Origin: Pyropia haitanensis
Lineage: Eukaryota > Rhodophyta > Bangiophyceae > Bangiales > Bangiaceae
DNA length: 64,000 nucleotides
Assembly (NCBI GenBank): GCA_008729055.1
Contig: SDUX01000008.1
Coordinates: 4,737,756-4,801,755 of the forward strand
Reading direction: 5' to 3'
In this document: positions 10,901 to 20,983 of the stretch, piece after piece
How the letters are laid out: the number at the start of each line of letters is the position of its first letter
How positions within the stretch are numbered: position 1 is the stretch's first letter
Program-made: the position numbers and the translations under genes
Notes under the pieces: generated by a model
The model's database searches: none
Seen by the model: only the letters and a program-made list of their open reading frames with translations
What the model was told of the DNA's origin: nothing

Positions 10901-11865
10901 CCGGGGACAGCCCCGCGCCGGCCGCGGGCGTCGCGGCCGGCTCGGCCGGCGGCCGCAACGCCGACGGCGCGGCCGGCGTCACGGGCGGCGCCGCCGACGC
11001 GGGCGTGGCCCGCATCGTCGGCCGCCGCGACGCCGACGGCGCGGCTGGGCTCGCGGCCGCCGCCGCCGACGCGGGCGCGGCCGGCAGCCGCGACGCCGAC
11101 GGCGCGACCGGCCGCGACGGCAGCGGCGGCGGCGGCGACGACGGCGGCGGCGGCGACAACGGCGGCGGCGGCGTCGGCAACGGTGGCGGCGACCGCGTCG
11201 GCAACGGCGGCGACGGCGACGGCGGCGACCGCCTGTGGCGGGTACGGCTATGGCGGTGGTGGCTCGCCAGTGGCGGCGGCGCGACAATGGTCGGCGCCGC
11301 CTCGGCGGCGGGTCGCACGTCGTCCCACGGGGAGCCCGGCGGCGGCCGGTGCGGCCGCCGCGACCGCCGCGTCGGCACGGCGGCGGGCGTCGCCGGCGGC
11401 GGCGGCGGACACGGCGCCGCCGGTGCCGCCGCCGCCGCTGTGCCGGCGGTGGCGGGCGCGGCCGCCGCCGGCGGCCGCTCTGCCGCCGCCGCCGGCCGCG
11501 GCGGCGTGACGGCCGGCGCCACCGCCGCGTCGGCCGCCGGCCGCACGTGATCCCAGGGGGAGCCGGGCGGCGGCCGGTGCGGCCGCCGCGACCGCCGCGT
11601 CGGCGCGGCGGCGGGCGTCGCCGCCGCCGGCGCGGGGGGGGCGGGCGTCACCGGCGGCGGCGGCGGCGGCAGCGGCGGCGGCGGCGGCGGCGGAGCTGCC
11701 ACTGCCAGCGGCGGCGGCGCCTTGCCCCGCGCCGCCGCCGCCGCATTGGCCGCCGCCGCCGTGGCTGCCGGCGGCGCCGCGGCGCTCCGCGGCGTGACGT
11801 GCGGCTGCCGCGGCGGCCGCGGCGGGGATGCCCGCCGGGAGCGCGGGGCGCCCCCCCCGCGGGTG

Positions 11866-11900
<35 letters not shown>

Positions 11901-12148
11901 GTCGGCCGCCGGGCGGACGTCATCCCACGGGGAGCCGGGCGGCGGCCGGTGCGGCCGCCGCGACCGCCGCGTCGGCACGGGCGTTGCGGCTGCCGGCGTC
12001 ACCGCCGCCGCGGCTGCCGCCGCCCGCGGCGGCGTCGTCGGCGGGGCCGTGGCCGGTGCCGCCGCCGCCGCGCCTGCCGCCGCCGCCATCGACGCGGCGA
12101 CCGCTGGCGGCGGCGGCGGCGGCACGCCGCCACCCAGCGACGCCGCCC

Positions 12149-12194
<46 letters not shown>

Positions 12195-13160
12195 CTCCGC
12201 CACGCCGCCGGCCGGCACGGCCGCCACGGGCGGGCGGACGTTATCCCACGGCGAGCCCGGCGGCGGGTGGCGGTCCCGCTTGGACCGCCGCGTCGCGGCG
12301 GCGGGCGTCACGCCGGCAACCGCCGCCGGTGCAGCGGGCGCCGCGGCGGCGGCGGGGGCGGCGGCGGGAGCAGCCGCGGCGGGAGCGGCGGCGGCGGCGG
12401 CGGCGACGGGCGCGGCGGCGGCGGCGGCGGCGGCGGCGCGGGCGGCGGTGGCGGCGGTGGCGGCGGCGGCGACGCGGCGGTGGCGAGCCGCCGCGACGCG
12501 TGGGAAGCGGGCGAGGTAGGCCGCCGACGGCGGCGCGGGGAGGGGGCGCGGGAGCGGCCGCCGCGCCGCCGTGGGGGGGGGCGGAGGGGGGGGGGGGGCG
12601 CCATCGCCGCCGCCGCCGCCGCCACCCCAGCCGCCGCCGCCCAGCCGCCGCCCCCCAGCCGCCGCCAACGGCGCCCGCTCACGTCGCCGCCGGCCGGGGA
12701 GAAACGGGGATGGAAAGAGGGGGGGGGTGGGGGGGAGGGGGGGGCGGGGGGGGGGGGGGGGGGGGGTGGGGGCGGGGGTGGGGCGCTGGGGACGGCCACG
12801 CGCCAGGTGCCACGACGAGCAAACGGCGGGCGCCGGCACACCCGGGCGGGGATGGGGGGGGGGGACGGAACGAGGGCGGGGCGGCCGGCCGCCGCGGGGG
12901 ATGTGGCTGCCGCCCGCGCGCGCGCGCGCTGGCCGCGCCCGCGCCGCCGCGGCGCGCCGCGCGCGGCGGCACGCACCGCGGGCGGCGGCGGCGACGGCGG
13001 GGCGGTTGCGCGCCGGGCGGCGGCGGCTGGCGGCGGCGGTGGGGGGCGCGTGGCGGGGGGGGCGTTTTTGGATTGCGTCTGGGCGGGGCCGCGGGCGGCC
13101 GCGGCTCGCGTGGCGACGGGCAGACGCCGCGGCACGGGCGACGGGGTGTAGGCGACCCAA
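6699..13160 (-). CDS. Giant Reb1/TTF-I-like Myb DNA-binding protein
   Basis: The frame is open from 13160 to TAG at 6699-6701 (about 2,150 codons). The real start is unclear: no in-frame ATG occurs before 12089, while protein-like repeats begin upstream near 12295, so a short 5' exon or a frame change at the G runs near 12720-12780 is likely. About 9050-8040 encode three Myb-like units in the order seen in Reb1/TTF-I: a leading YSWAKRYYP helix region; GVWTAEEEAALPDLVAAHSG with W..IGE.L.R....VRDKW; then GPFTADET with VPWAEVAQ..G.R...QCR.AWE; then a LLRQLLSAL...VPWGDLVD..W.FLKQRAL unit. In yeast and animals this arrangement binds rDNA terminators and replication-fork barriers. The N-terminal half has four PPPGSPWD(D/N/H)VRP repeats and a 453-base tandem duplication. 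The C-terminus is Ala/Arg-rich with KAEA repeats (7800-7890) and an acidic end. Confidence 0.75.
9772..10674 (-). repeat. 453-bp internal tandem duplication with 44-residue subunits
   Basis: The segment starting near 9781 recurs 453 bases later (near 10234), giving a 151-residue duplication in the Reb1-like protein. Within it a marker (CCRTATCGCC) occurs at 9911, 10043, 10175 and 10364, spacings of 132, 132 and 189 bases, so 44-residue units lie inside a larger unit. Spacings are multiples of three, so the frame is kept. The second copy degrades after about 10480. Confidence 0.8.
11311..12295 (-). repeat. Four dispersed PPPGSPWDxVRP-coding repeats
   Basis: Copies lie near 11311-11372, 11541-11600, 11913-11972 and 12234-12295. 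Each codes for R-x-R-R...R..PPPGSPWD(D/N/H)VRP, separated by Ala-rich linkers of varying length. They look like short linear binding motifs; no known domain was recognised. Confidence 0.75.
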
Positions 13161-15082
13161 TTTGGGTGCCCAAAAACAAACTAGCGCTTGACGATGCCAG
13201 GCGGTGCCGCGACGCCAGCGGGCGACGCGGCACGGGATCCCGGCCGACTGCGAACGCCGCCCGAGCGGTCGGTCGATTCGCTCTCATCGGTCGATCGACG
13301 AGCCCGACCGCATCGTGGGCCCAGATATCGACCCGCTGTAGATTCAACGCAGCCCCCCCCCGCACCGACTCCCCCCCCCCCCCCCTTCTCCCTATCCCGC
13401 GGGTGAGCCCGTGGTTGCAGCCAATCAGGACGCGCAGTGGGGGAGGCGGGCGGCAGCGGCGATCTCGAGCCCCCGCCATCTTGGCAACAACAACCCCGCC
13501 CATCGTCACGTTTGCCCCAAGCTAAAATCGACGGCCAGTTGCGTTACGCCAGCGATGCACCAAAAACGCCCAACGACACCAGTCTTTGATGGACATTGAT
13601 GGGGAGGCGATTTTGCCCCTGCGTTGGGCCCTCTTGCACCGCCCGTGCCACCCTGCCATGTCACGAATCCGCGACCGTTTCAGTGCTGTGGGCCAATCAG
13701 CAGTCTATGTTCCGCAATCCTTCTCCTGGGTGAGGAATTGGAATTCGATGCAACACCCGGGGGAGTAACTGGTCCTGCCCGAGATCAATGGGGGCGGCTG
13801 CTGGTCCTGGATCGCTGTCACTGCCGCGGTACGGCTGCCTGCCGTGGAGCGGGGTCTATCTCGCTCCCCGTCCGTGCAGCGGTCGTCGGCTCTGCCGCAG
13901 GCGCCGCCCTCTCAACTGCCGCCATCTGCGTCATCCGTGCTGCTCTTTGCGTGTACGCAGCGCCAGGGTCGGCAGCTGCACGAGGGTTGAGGGCATTCGC
14001 GCCTGGACCACGGCTGGGTACCCGGCCGTCGCCCGTCGCTCCCGGCTGTGTGCCGGCAAAACGGGTCTGCGAGGGCGAACGCAGCTGAAGCCCCCTCGAG
14101 GGAACGGCGGCACGACGCAGCTCCTCAGGGGCAGAGCGGTGACCAGGACAAAGCAGTCCTGGACACGATCTGAGTCCAAGCACTTGGTTCAACTTCTCCT
14201 TCACGCTGCCCAACTAGATCCTAGACAGTCCAATCAGAGCGTGAGATTTCGAGCCGTCACGACGTGACACACACGTGATCCGACTGCCACGAGCCTTGGG
14301 CCGGGGCACCTGCAGTTGATGTCAGTTCCGGGGCGGAGTTCTCGACCATCGCTAGGGGCAGTCGTTGGCCTGCGCGTTAGCCTAAAATGGGATACTCGCC
14401 GGGTCGACGACCGCCTGTTTCGATGGCCCGGTGGCCAACGCACAGTGTGATGGTCCGGCGGTGGGATTTGGGGGCAAACGTGACGATGACCCGACGCGCG
14501 CCCCCCCCCCCGTCTGCATGCGCGCGTCGCGCCACCTCCCCCCCCCCCCCCCCCCCCGACCCGCTGCCGACGAGGCGTGCAGTGGGCGCTCGCGGCGGCG
14601 CCGCCCGCGGGGGCGCTCGCGGCGGCGCATCCCCGGCCGGGCGCCCCGCCGGCCGTTGCTGCGGCGGCCGTGGCCGCGATAGGGAGCCGGTGTCCCCCGC
14701 GACGGCACCCGCTGCCGACGCAACCGGCGCTGCTCCGACCGGTCCCCGGCCAGGGAGGGCCGTGTCTGTGCCTTGCCCGCTGGAGGGACCGCGCCCCGAC
14801 CGCGCACGTCTTGTCCGGCACGGCCGTCATTGTGTCCCATCTCATCGCCTCCCTCCCCACATCCCACTCCCTGCCGATTCTCCTTCTTCATTGTCCTTGC
14901 TTTTGCCCTTCCCCGCCTTCATCCCCATCCCACGACGCTCGCCACTGCCCCTCCCCCTCATCCCTACCTTTGGTTCCCCTGTCACCGGTCGCTCGCCTCC
15001 TCCCCCACGGCCGTTGGACGCTGCCGCCGCTCTTGTGGACGGCACGGTTTGGCGGCCGCGCTGACCCGCCGCGGGGCCGACA
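13161..15082. other. Intergenic region, divergent promoters likely
   Basis: Between the Reb1-like gene (-) and the repeat protein (+). The part 13550-14400 is less GC-rich than its surroundings and contains three CCAAT boxes (13421, 13693, 14230). Only short open frames without domain features are present. Confidence 0.7.
13421..13429 (+). promoter_or_regulatory. CCAAT box (NF-Y-like)
   Basis: GCAGCCAATCAGGA fits the NF-Y core with its usual flanks (CCAATCAG). It lies in the divergent upstream region between the Reb1-like gene and the repeat protein, with two more copies at 13693 and 14230. Confidence 0.5.
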
Positions 15083-17026
15083 ATGGCGCCCGTCACCGCC
15101 GTGGCGACGACGCCGGCGGCGGCGTGGATCCCCCCCGCCACGCTCCCCGGCCGCCGCCCGCGGCCGCTGGCCGCCGCCACCGGCCGCCGCCACGGCAGCG
15201 CCGGCGGCGGCGGCGGCACCGCCCCCCCCCGCGTGGCGGGGTGGGTGGCGATTGCCGCGCCGCCGCGGCCGCCGCGGACGGCGCCGCCGGCGGTGGACGC
15301 GGGCGCCGCGGGGGCGGCAGACGCCCGCCGCCGCCGCGCCCGCGCCGCGCCCCCGCGGTGGCCCGACCACAGCGGCGGGCCGCGGCGGTGGCCCGCGGCC
15401 GCGCCGACCGTCGAGCGCCCGGCCGGCGGTCGGCCGGCGGGCGCGGCCGCGCCGCCCCCCCCCCCCCCCCGCGTCCCACGTCGGCCGCCAAGGACCGCGG
15501 CGCGGCCGCGGCGGCCGTGTCGGCGGCGGGCGACGGCGGCTCCCCCCCCCCCCCCCCCCACCCCCCCTCCCCCCCGGCAAAGGCCGGCAGCTGGTCCTCC
15601 GCTCCCCCGCCGCCCTCGCCGCCGAGCTCCGCCGCTTCTCCGCCTCCATCGGCGCGGACCCGTCGGCGATGCCCCGCGAGGCGGACCTCCTCCGCCACCG
15701 CCGCGGGGACCTCCGCTACGCCATCCGCGCACACCACGGCGGCTACCGCGCCGCCGCCGCCGCCGCGGCGCTGCGCTACACGGGCGCCGCCGCGGCGGGG
15801 CGGTACGCGCGGTTCGCCGCCCTCGCGGCGGACCTCCGGTCGCTCATTGACGACCGCGCCGCGGCGGTGGCGGGCGCGCGGCACGCGGCGGTGGCGGCGC
15901 GGTACATGCCGCGGGTGGTGGACCTCCTCGACGCGGGGCGGGGGGACCTGGCGCACGCGGTCGCCGCGCACGGGGGGCAGCACGTGGTCGCGCGGCGGCT
16001 GGGCCTGCAACTGCACTACCACGCCGTGACAGACTACCAGGGGGCGTGGGGGGCGCTCGTCGAGGAGGTGTGGCGGTTCATTGCGGAGCGTGACGGGGTG
16101 CCCGCCGATGCCAGAGGGCGCACCGGCGGCGGCGACGGCGGCGGCGGCGGCACGGCCGCCGCCGCCGCCGCTGCTGCGCGCGGGCGCTTCCCGACGACGG
16201 CGCAGCTGCGGGCGGCGGGGCGGCTGGACCTGGTGGCGGGCATCAAGGCGCACGGGGGGGCGGTGGCGGTCGCGTCGCTGCTCGGCCTCAAGCTGCAGGT
16301 CGGGCGGCGGCGGTCGGGGGCGGCGGCGACGGCGGGGGCGGACGGGTGGGGGGGGTGCCCGCGCGGGCGCGGGCGGCTGCCCCTGCCGCCGCCGCCGCGG
16401 CGGTCGCGGACGCCAGCCGCGGCGGCGGCGGCGGCATTGGCAGAGGCGGCGACGACGGCGGGGCGGATGCCAAGCTGGCGTGGCTCGGCCGCCAGCTGGC
16501 GGCCATTGCCGCCGCGGCCGACGACGATGGCTTTGGCGGCGTCCTCCGACCGGCGTCGCCGGCGCCATTGCCTGGATCGTGTCCGTCCATGGCCACGCCA
16601 GCGGCCGCCGCTGCCGCCGCGGCGCCCGCCGCGTGCGCGGTGATGCCATCGTCCACGGCGCTCCTCCGGTCGGGCCGCGTCGACGTCCTGCGCGCCATCT
16701 CGGCCGCCGGCGGGCGGGCGGCGGTGGCGGCCGCGCTGGGCATCCCGCACCTCGACCGGTCGGTGCTGGTGGAGGAGTGGGCGGCCGCGGAGGTGGTCGC
16801 GTCCGCCGAGGCGCTCGCGTACAATGGGGGGAACGCGCTCAACGCGGGGCGGCTGGGCGACGCGCTGCCGCCGCCGCCGCCGCCGCCACCCGCCGCCGCC
16901 GCCGCTGACGGCGGCCGGGTCGGCGCGGCCGCCACGGCGGGTACGCCCGCGGGTGTCCACGCCGCGGGCGCCGGCTGCTTGGGCGACGCGCCGCGGACGG
17001 CGGCGGCGGCGGGTGCGGCGGCGGGT

Positions 17027-17059
<33 letters not shown>

Positions 17060-17469
17060 GCCGCTTCCCCCCCACAGCCTGCCGGGCCGCTGTCCCCTAC
17101 CCCTCCCCCCACCGCCCGGCCCGCCCCCCGCCCCCCCCCCTCGGCTTGGAAGCCGGTCGCGGCGGCGGCGGCGGCGCGCTGCTGGCGCGCCACGGCGGCC
17201 GCCGGCGCCCCGCCCACCACTGGCGCGACTTTGCGGCGGTGCGCACGGAGCTGGCCGCGTTTTGCTACGACAATGGCTCGCCGGGCGTGATGCCGACGGC
17301 GGCGGAGCTGGGCGCGGCCGGCCGGCGGGACCTGGTCCGCGGCATGGCGCGCTACGGCGGGTTGAAGGCGGTCGCCGACCGGCTGGGGTGGGTGCGCGTC
17401 AGCCTGTCGGGGGTTGAGGCGCGGCGGCGGGCGCTGCGCGTCGCGGCGCAGCCGCCGCCGCGGCCGTGA
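15083..17469 (+). CDS. Protein with five MP..GR.DL..GG repeats, probably plastid; frame broken
   Basis: The likely start is ATG 15083 (MAPVTAVATTPAAAW), a Ser/Ala/Arg-rich leader compatible with a transit peptide. The coding signal then moves through three frames: leader in one frame to about 15450, repeats 1-3 in a second (about 15580-16300), repeat 4 in a third (about 16590-16860), and repeat 5 in the first frame class again, ending at TGA 17467-17469. The five repeats share P....L...GR.DL..AI..HGG...VA..LGL (for example MPTAAELGAAGRRDLVRG). Frame changes fall by C runs (15452-15470, 15541-15574, near 17130) and possibly at a CAG/GT donor near 16299, so homopolymer errors, introns or both are possible. 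I recall a similar motif in plant plastid starch-initiation proteins of the PTST2/FLO6 type, but no glycogen-binding domain is seen. Function unknown. Confidence 0.65.
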
Positions 17470-18193
17470 CGAGTGTGGGTGGGGGGAGTTGCCGCGGGGG
17501 GGGCTGGGGGGTGGGGGGGGGAAGGGGGGCGCGGGGGGGGCCGCTGTGTATGTATTTTTTCTGTTCTTCTCATGTTGGTGTCTGGAACGCGCCAGGGCGA
17601 GGCATCAACGCACGGCCAGTCTCAACTGTTGCTATTTTTTTTCTCTTGGGCATTGTCCATGACGCGCGCTGCCCGAGGCCTTGTGTTGGGTGGCCTGGGG
17701 GGATGACGCCTTGCAGGCGGCATCCTCCGGCTGCCAGCTCCGTCCGGCTCTGGTTCTGTTCTCCTTTCGTGTCTGGGCGTCTGTCCCGCGCCTGCTGGGC
17801 GACGCGGATCAAAATTGAGCTCAACCCCATCTCGGCGCTATCTCCGTGCCCGCCGCCCGCCGCAGCCGGGCCAATTGACCCGTGCAGGGGCGCGGCCGTC
17901 GGCGGCCCCGCCGCCCGCGCATCGCCCCACGGCGCGGCACGGCGGGATCGCCGCGTCGCCCCGCCACGACCACGCCGCCGCCCCTGACCCGCTGCCCGGT
18001 CGACCGCCCCGCCCGCCCCTCCCGGCAGCGTCACTGCCCGCGCGTGTGCCCTTCTCCTCCTGACCGGTGGGTTTCCCCCCCCCCCTGTGGGCGCCGGTCA
18101 CGCCAGCCTCTACTCTTGTCACCCCCCCCCCCCTCCCACCCCCCCCACGCGTGCGTGCGCTTCTGCGCTTTCGCCCCGGCCGCGCGCGTCAGC
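17470..18193. other. Intergenic spacer with T-rich tract and 5' flank of E2
   Basis: Begins with the 3' flank of the repeat protein (T-rich at 17549-17573 and 17630-17645) and ends with the C/T-rich leader of the E2 gene. No gene is seen. Confidence 0.75.
17549..17573 (+). terminator. T-rich 3' flank of the repeat protein gene
   Basis: A T6 run plus T/C-rich sequence on the coding strand, about 80 bases after the stop at 17469. A second T run follows near 17635. Role inferred from position only. Confidence 0.3.
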
Positions 18194-20395
18194 ATGGCGG
18201 CCTTTGTTCCGGCTGCCCTGTCCCTGGCGCCCGCGGCGGCGGCCGCCCCCCGGGCGGCGCTGTCGGCCACCCGCGGCGGCTCGTCGTTTGTCGCCCCCGC
18301 CGTGCTGCGGCGGTCGACGCCGCGGGCGGCAGCCGCCGCGCCCGGCGCGGCGGCCGGGGCGCCCGCCCGCGGCGCGCGGGGCGTGCGCATGCAGATCGTG
18401 GACGAGGCGGAGCTGCTCAAGACGCGCACGCACGAGCTGTTTATGCCGGCGCTGAGCTCGACGATGACCGAGGGCGTCATTGTCGAGTGGCTGAAAAAGC
18501 CGGGCGATTACATCGAGGCGGGCGACATGGTCATGGTCGTCCAGAGCGACAAGGCGGACATGGACGTAGAGGCGTTTGAGACGGGCTACCTCGCGTCGGT
18601 GCTGGTGGAGGAAGGCGGCACCGCCGCGGTGGGCGCGACGGTCGCGCTGCTGGCGGAGAAGGAGGAGGATATGGAGGCGGTCCGCGCGTGCGGGCTCGAC
18701 TGCATGGTGTCGGGGTCCAACTCGCGGCACGACGGCACGACGGCGGTGGCGCCGGCGCTGGATGAGGCGGCCGCGGCGGCGGTGGCGGCGTCGTCGGGGG
18801 AGGCACCGCCGGCGCCGGCGGCGCTGGCCGCGGCGCCGCCGCCCGTCGAGGAGGACGTGTCGGCGAATGAGCTGTTTATGCCCGCCCTGAGCTCGACGAT
18901 GACCGAGGGCGTCATTGTCGAGTGGCTGAAAAAGCCGGGCGATTACGTCGAGGCGGGCGACATGGTCATGGTCGTCCAGAGCGACAAGGCGGACATGGAC
19001 GTAGAGGCGTTTGAGTCGGGCTTCCTCGCGTCGGTGCTGGTGGAGGAGGGCGGCTCCGCGGCGGTGGGCTCGACGGTCGCCCTCCTCGCCGAGTCCGAGG
19101 CCGACATTGAGCGCGTGCGGCGGAAGGGCGCCGCCGCCGCCGCCGCCGCCGGCGGGCCCGCCGCGGCGGCCGACGCGGCGGCGCCGCCGACGCCGTCGGT
19201 GGCCAGCGCCGCCGCGCCGGCGGTGGTGGCGGCGGCGCCCGCGGTCGCCGCCGCGGCCGCGCCGATTGTCAACACGGGCCGCATCGTCGCGTCGCCGCTG
19301 GCCAAGAAGATGGCGCGGGAGGGCGGGGTGGACCTCGCGACGGTGCGGGGCTCGGGGCCGGCCGGCCGGATCATTGCCGAGGACGTGACGGCGGCGCTTG
19401 AGCGGGGGGGCGCGGGGGGTGCGGCGCCCGCGGCGGCGGCGGCGGCGCCGCCGCCGTCGGGCGTCCTCCGCGCCACGCCCGACGCGGTCAAGGTGGCCAA
19501 GAAGGAGGGCATCAAGCTGGAGAGCGTCAAGGGCACCGGCAACTTTGGCCGCATCACCGCCGACGATGTGCTCGCGGCGGCGGGCAAGCCGCCGCTATCC
19601 GCAGCGTGGACGTCGGCCAAGCCCGCAGCGGCGGCGGCGCCGGCGGCGCCGACGTCGGCGTCGTCGTCTGGGGCGGCGGCCGCCCCCGCGGCGGCGGCGG
19701 CGGCGGCGGCGGTGCCAATGCCCGAGGGCGCCGTTGCCATGACGGCGATGCAAAAGGCTGTGGTGTCCAACATGAACGCGACCCTCGGCGTGCCCGTCTA
19801 CCGCGTGTCGTACGGGATCAAGACGACCGCCTTTGACGCGCTGTACGCCAAGCTCAAGCCCAAGGGCGTCACCGTGTCGTCGTTGCTGGCCAAGGCGGTG
19901 GGGATGACGCTCACCAAGCACCCCATCATCAACGCGAGCTACGCCGACAATGCGATTGTCTACCGCAAGGATGTGAATGTGGCGATGGCCGTGTCCCTCC
20001 CCGACGGTGGGCTCATCACCCCGGTCTTGGCCGGCGCCGACGTCACCGACCTGTACAGCCTGTCGCGGTCGTGGAAGGACCTGGTCAAGCGGGCGCTGCA
20101 AGGAAAGCTCAAGCCCGCCGAGTACTCGACGGGCACCTTCTTTGTGTCCAACATGGGCATGTTTGGGGTGTCCCACTTTGACTCGATCCTGCCGGCTGGC
20201 GCGGGCGGGATCCTTGCCATTGGCGCGTCCGAGCCGACCGTTGTGGTGCCATCGCCGGGCACGTTTGCGGTGGAGAAGAAGATGACCGTCACCATCACGT
20301 GCGACCACCGGCACATCTACGGGTCGCACGCGGCCGAGTTCCTCCGCGACCTGGCTGACTTGATCGAGAATGATGTGGAGAGCCTGCTTTATTGA
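18194..20395 (+). CDS. Plastid pyruvate dehydrogenase E2 (dihydrolipoamide acetyltransferase)
   Basis: 733 residues from ATG 18194. E2 transfers acetyl groups from E1 to CoA and forms the core of the complex that feeds plastid fatty acid synthesis. Order: transit-peptide-like leader (about 1-70); lipoyl domain 1 with lipoyl-Lys120 in SDKADMDVE; lipoyl domain 2 with Lys265 in the same motif; two peripheral-subunit-binding domains (about 365-400 and 426-466, each with V.G.G..GRI..(E/D)DV); Ala/Pro linker; catalytic domain about 510-733. The active-site motif is DHRHIYG (704-710): His705 is kept but the usual HxxxDG Asp is Tyr, as I recall for plastid E2s of plants, which supports plastid rather than mitochondrial location. 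The gene is one exon and faces IMP dehydrogenase. The two lipoyl domains are almost identical in DNA, and a second subunit-binding domain is unusual. Confidence 0.96.
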   Translation: MAAFVPAALSLAPAAAAAPRAALSATRGGSSFVAPAVLRRSTPRAAAAAPGAAAGAPARGARGVRMQIVDEAELLKTRTHELFMPALSSTMTEGVIVEWLKKPGDYIEAGDMVMVVQSDKADMDVEAFETGYLASVLVEEGGTAAVGATVALLAEKEEDMEAVRACGLDCMVSGSNSRHDGTTAVAPALDEAAAAAVAASSGEAPPAPAALAAAPPPVEEDVSANELFMPALSSTMTEGVIVEWLKKPGDYVEAGDMVMVVQSDKADMDVEAFESGFLASVLVEEGGSAAVGSTVALLAESEADIERVRRKGAAAAAAAGGPAAAADAAAPPTPSVASAAAPAVVAAAPAVAAAAAPIVNTGRIVASPLAKKMAREGGVDLATVRGSGPAGRIIAEDVTAALERGGAGGAAPAAAAAAPPPSGVLRATPDAVKVAKKEGIKLESVKGTGNFGRITADDVLAAAGKPPLSAAWTSAKPAAAAAPAAPTSASSSGAAAAPAAAAAAAAVPMPEGAVAMTAMQKAVVSNMNATLGVPVYRVSYGIKTTAFDALYAKLKPKGVTVSSLLAKAVGMTLTKHPIINASYADNAIVYRKDVNVAMAVSLPDGGLITPVLAGADVTDLYSLSRSWKDLVKRALQGKLKPAEYSTGTFFVSNMGMFGVSHFDSILPAGAGGILAIGASEPTVVVPSPGTFAVEKKMTVTITCDHRHIYGSHAAEFLRDLADLIENDVESLLY
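18434..19090 (+). repeat. Near-identical lipoyl-domain coding repeats
   Basis: 18434-18655 and 18869-19090 align with an offset of 435 bases and about ten mismatches in 222 bases, including almost all synonymous positions. This points to a recent duplication or gene conversion inside the E2 gene. Confidence 0.9.
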
Positions 20396-20983
20396 GTCCG
20401 TCGCGTGCATGGCGTGCTGGTGCGTGTGTGCTCGTGTTTACTCTGCCTCTATTGTATCTTTTCGCTCCTTTTGGTCCCCCTCGTGCTGCTTTCTTGCGCC
20501 ATCGGCAGCAGCCGGGTGAAAGACTAGACGGGCTGCGCTTGGCACGCTTGGAGACTGCGTGGTTGTCTGTCGTGGTCTCCGCGGGTATGACTGTCAGGTG
20601 CTTTTGACCCTGGCGCTCCCAGTCTGCTGTCTCCCGACAGGGTGCTTCCGTGGCTTGTGAGGGACTCGTGTCAGCGGTGCCATTGGCGTTGTCATGGCAG
20701 AAGAAACGTGCTCTATCTGTTTCTGCACAAAGTGCAGTCTCTCGCCACGCACTGCGGTTGCATGGTGCGTGCTCTGGTTGGCATGCGTGACGAGCCGGTG
20801 AACGGGGATGGATTCCACGGCCATGAAGAGGGGAGAGGGAAGGCCCAGGCTGTTTTGGTCCACACCCGTACGGATCCAAGCAGCCAGGGCCAATGCGTCA
20901 GCGAGCGGCGGAAGTGCAGGGCCGCCATGCACGCAGCCGCTCACAAATGCAAACGACGACGCGTTGAGCGAGTCAAGAACCAA
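20396..20983. other. Convergent spacer between E2 and IMP dehydrogenase
   Basis: Starts with T-rich sequence after the E2 stop (20431-20484). The rest is ordinary mixed sequence of lower GC; no gene is seen. Confidence 0.75.
20431..20484 (+). terminator. T-rich 3' flank of E2
   Basis: T-rich sequence with several short T runs 35-90 bases after the E2 stop. Role inferred from position. Confidence 0.3.

Noticed and set aside
6381..13151. A 2,256-codon plus-strand frame
   Set aside because: Almost pure Arg/Gly/Pro sequence; it is the shadow of the Reb1-like gene, whose Myb units are on the minus strand.
14577..15082. Extending the repeat protein upstream of 15083
   Set aside because: The upstream sequence is in a different frame, pyrimidine-rich and lacks protein-like composition.
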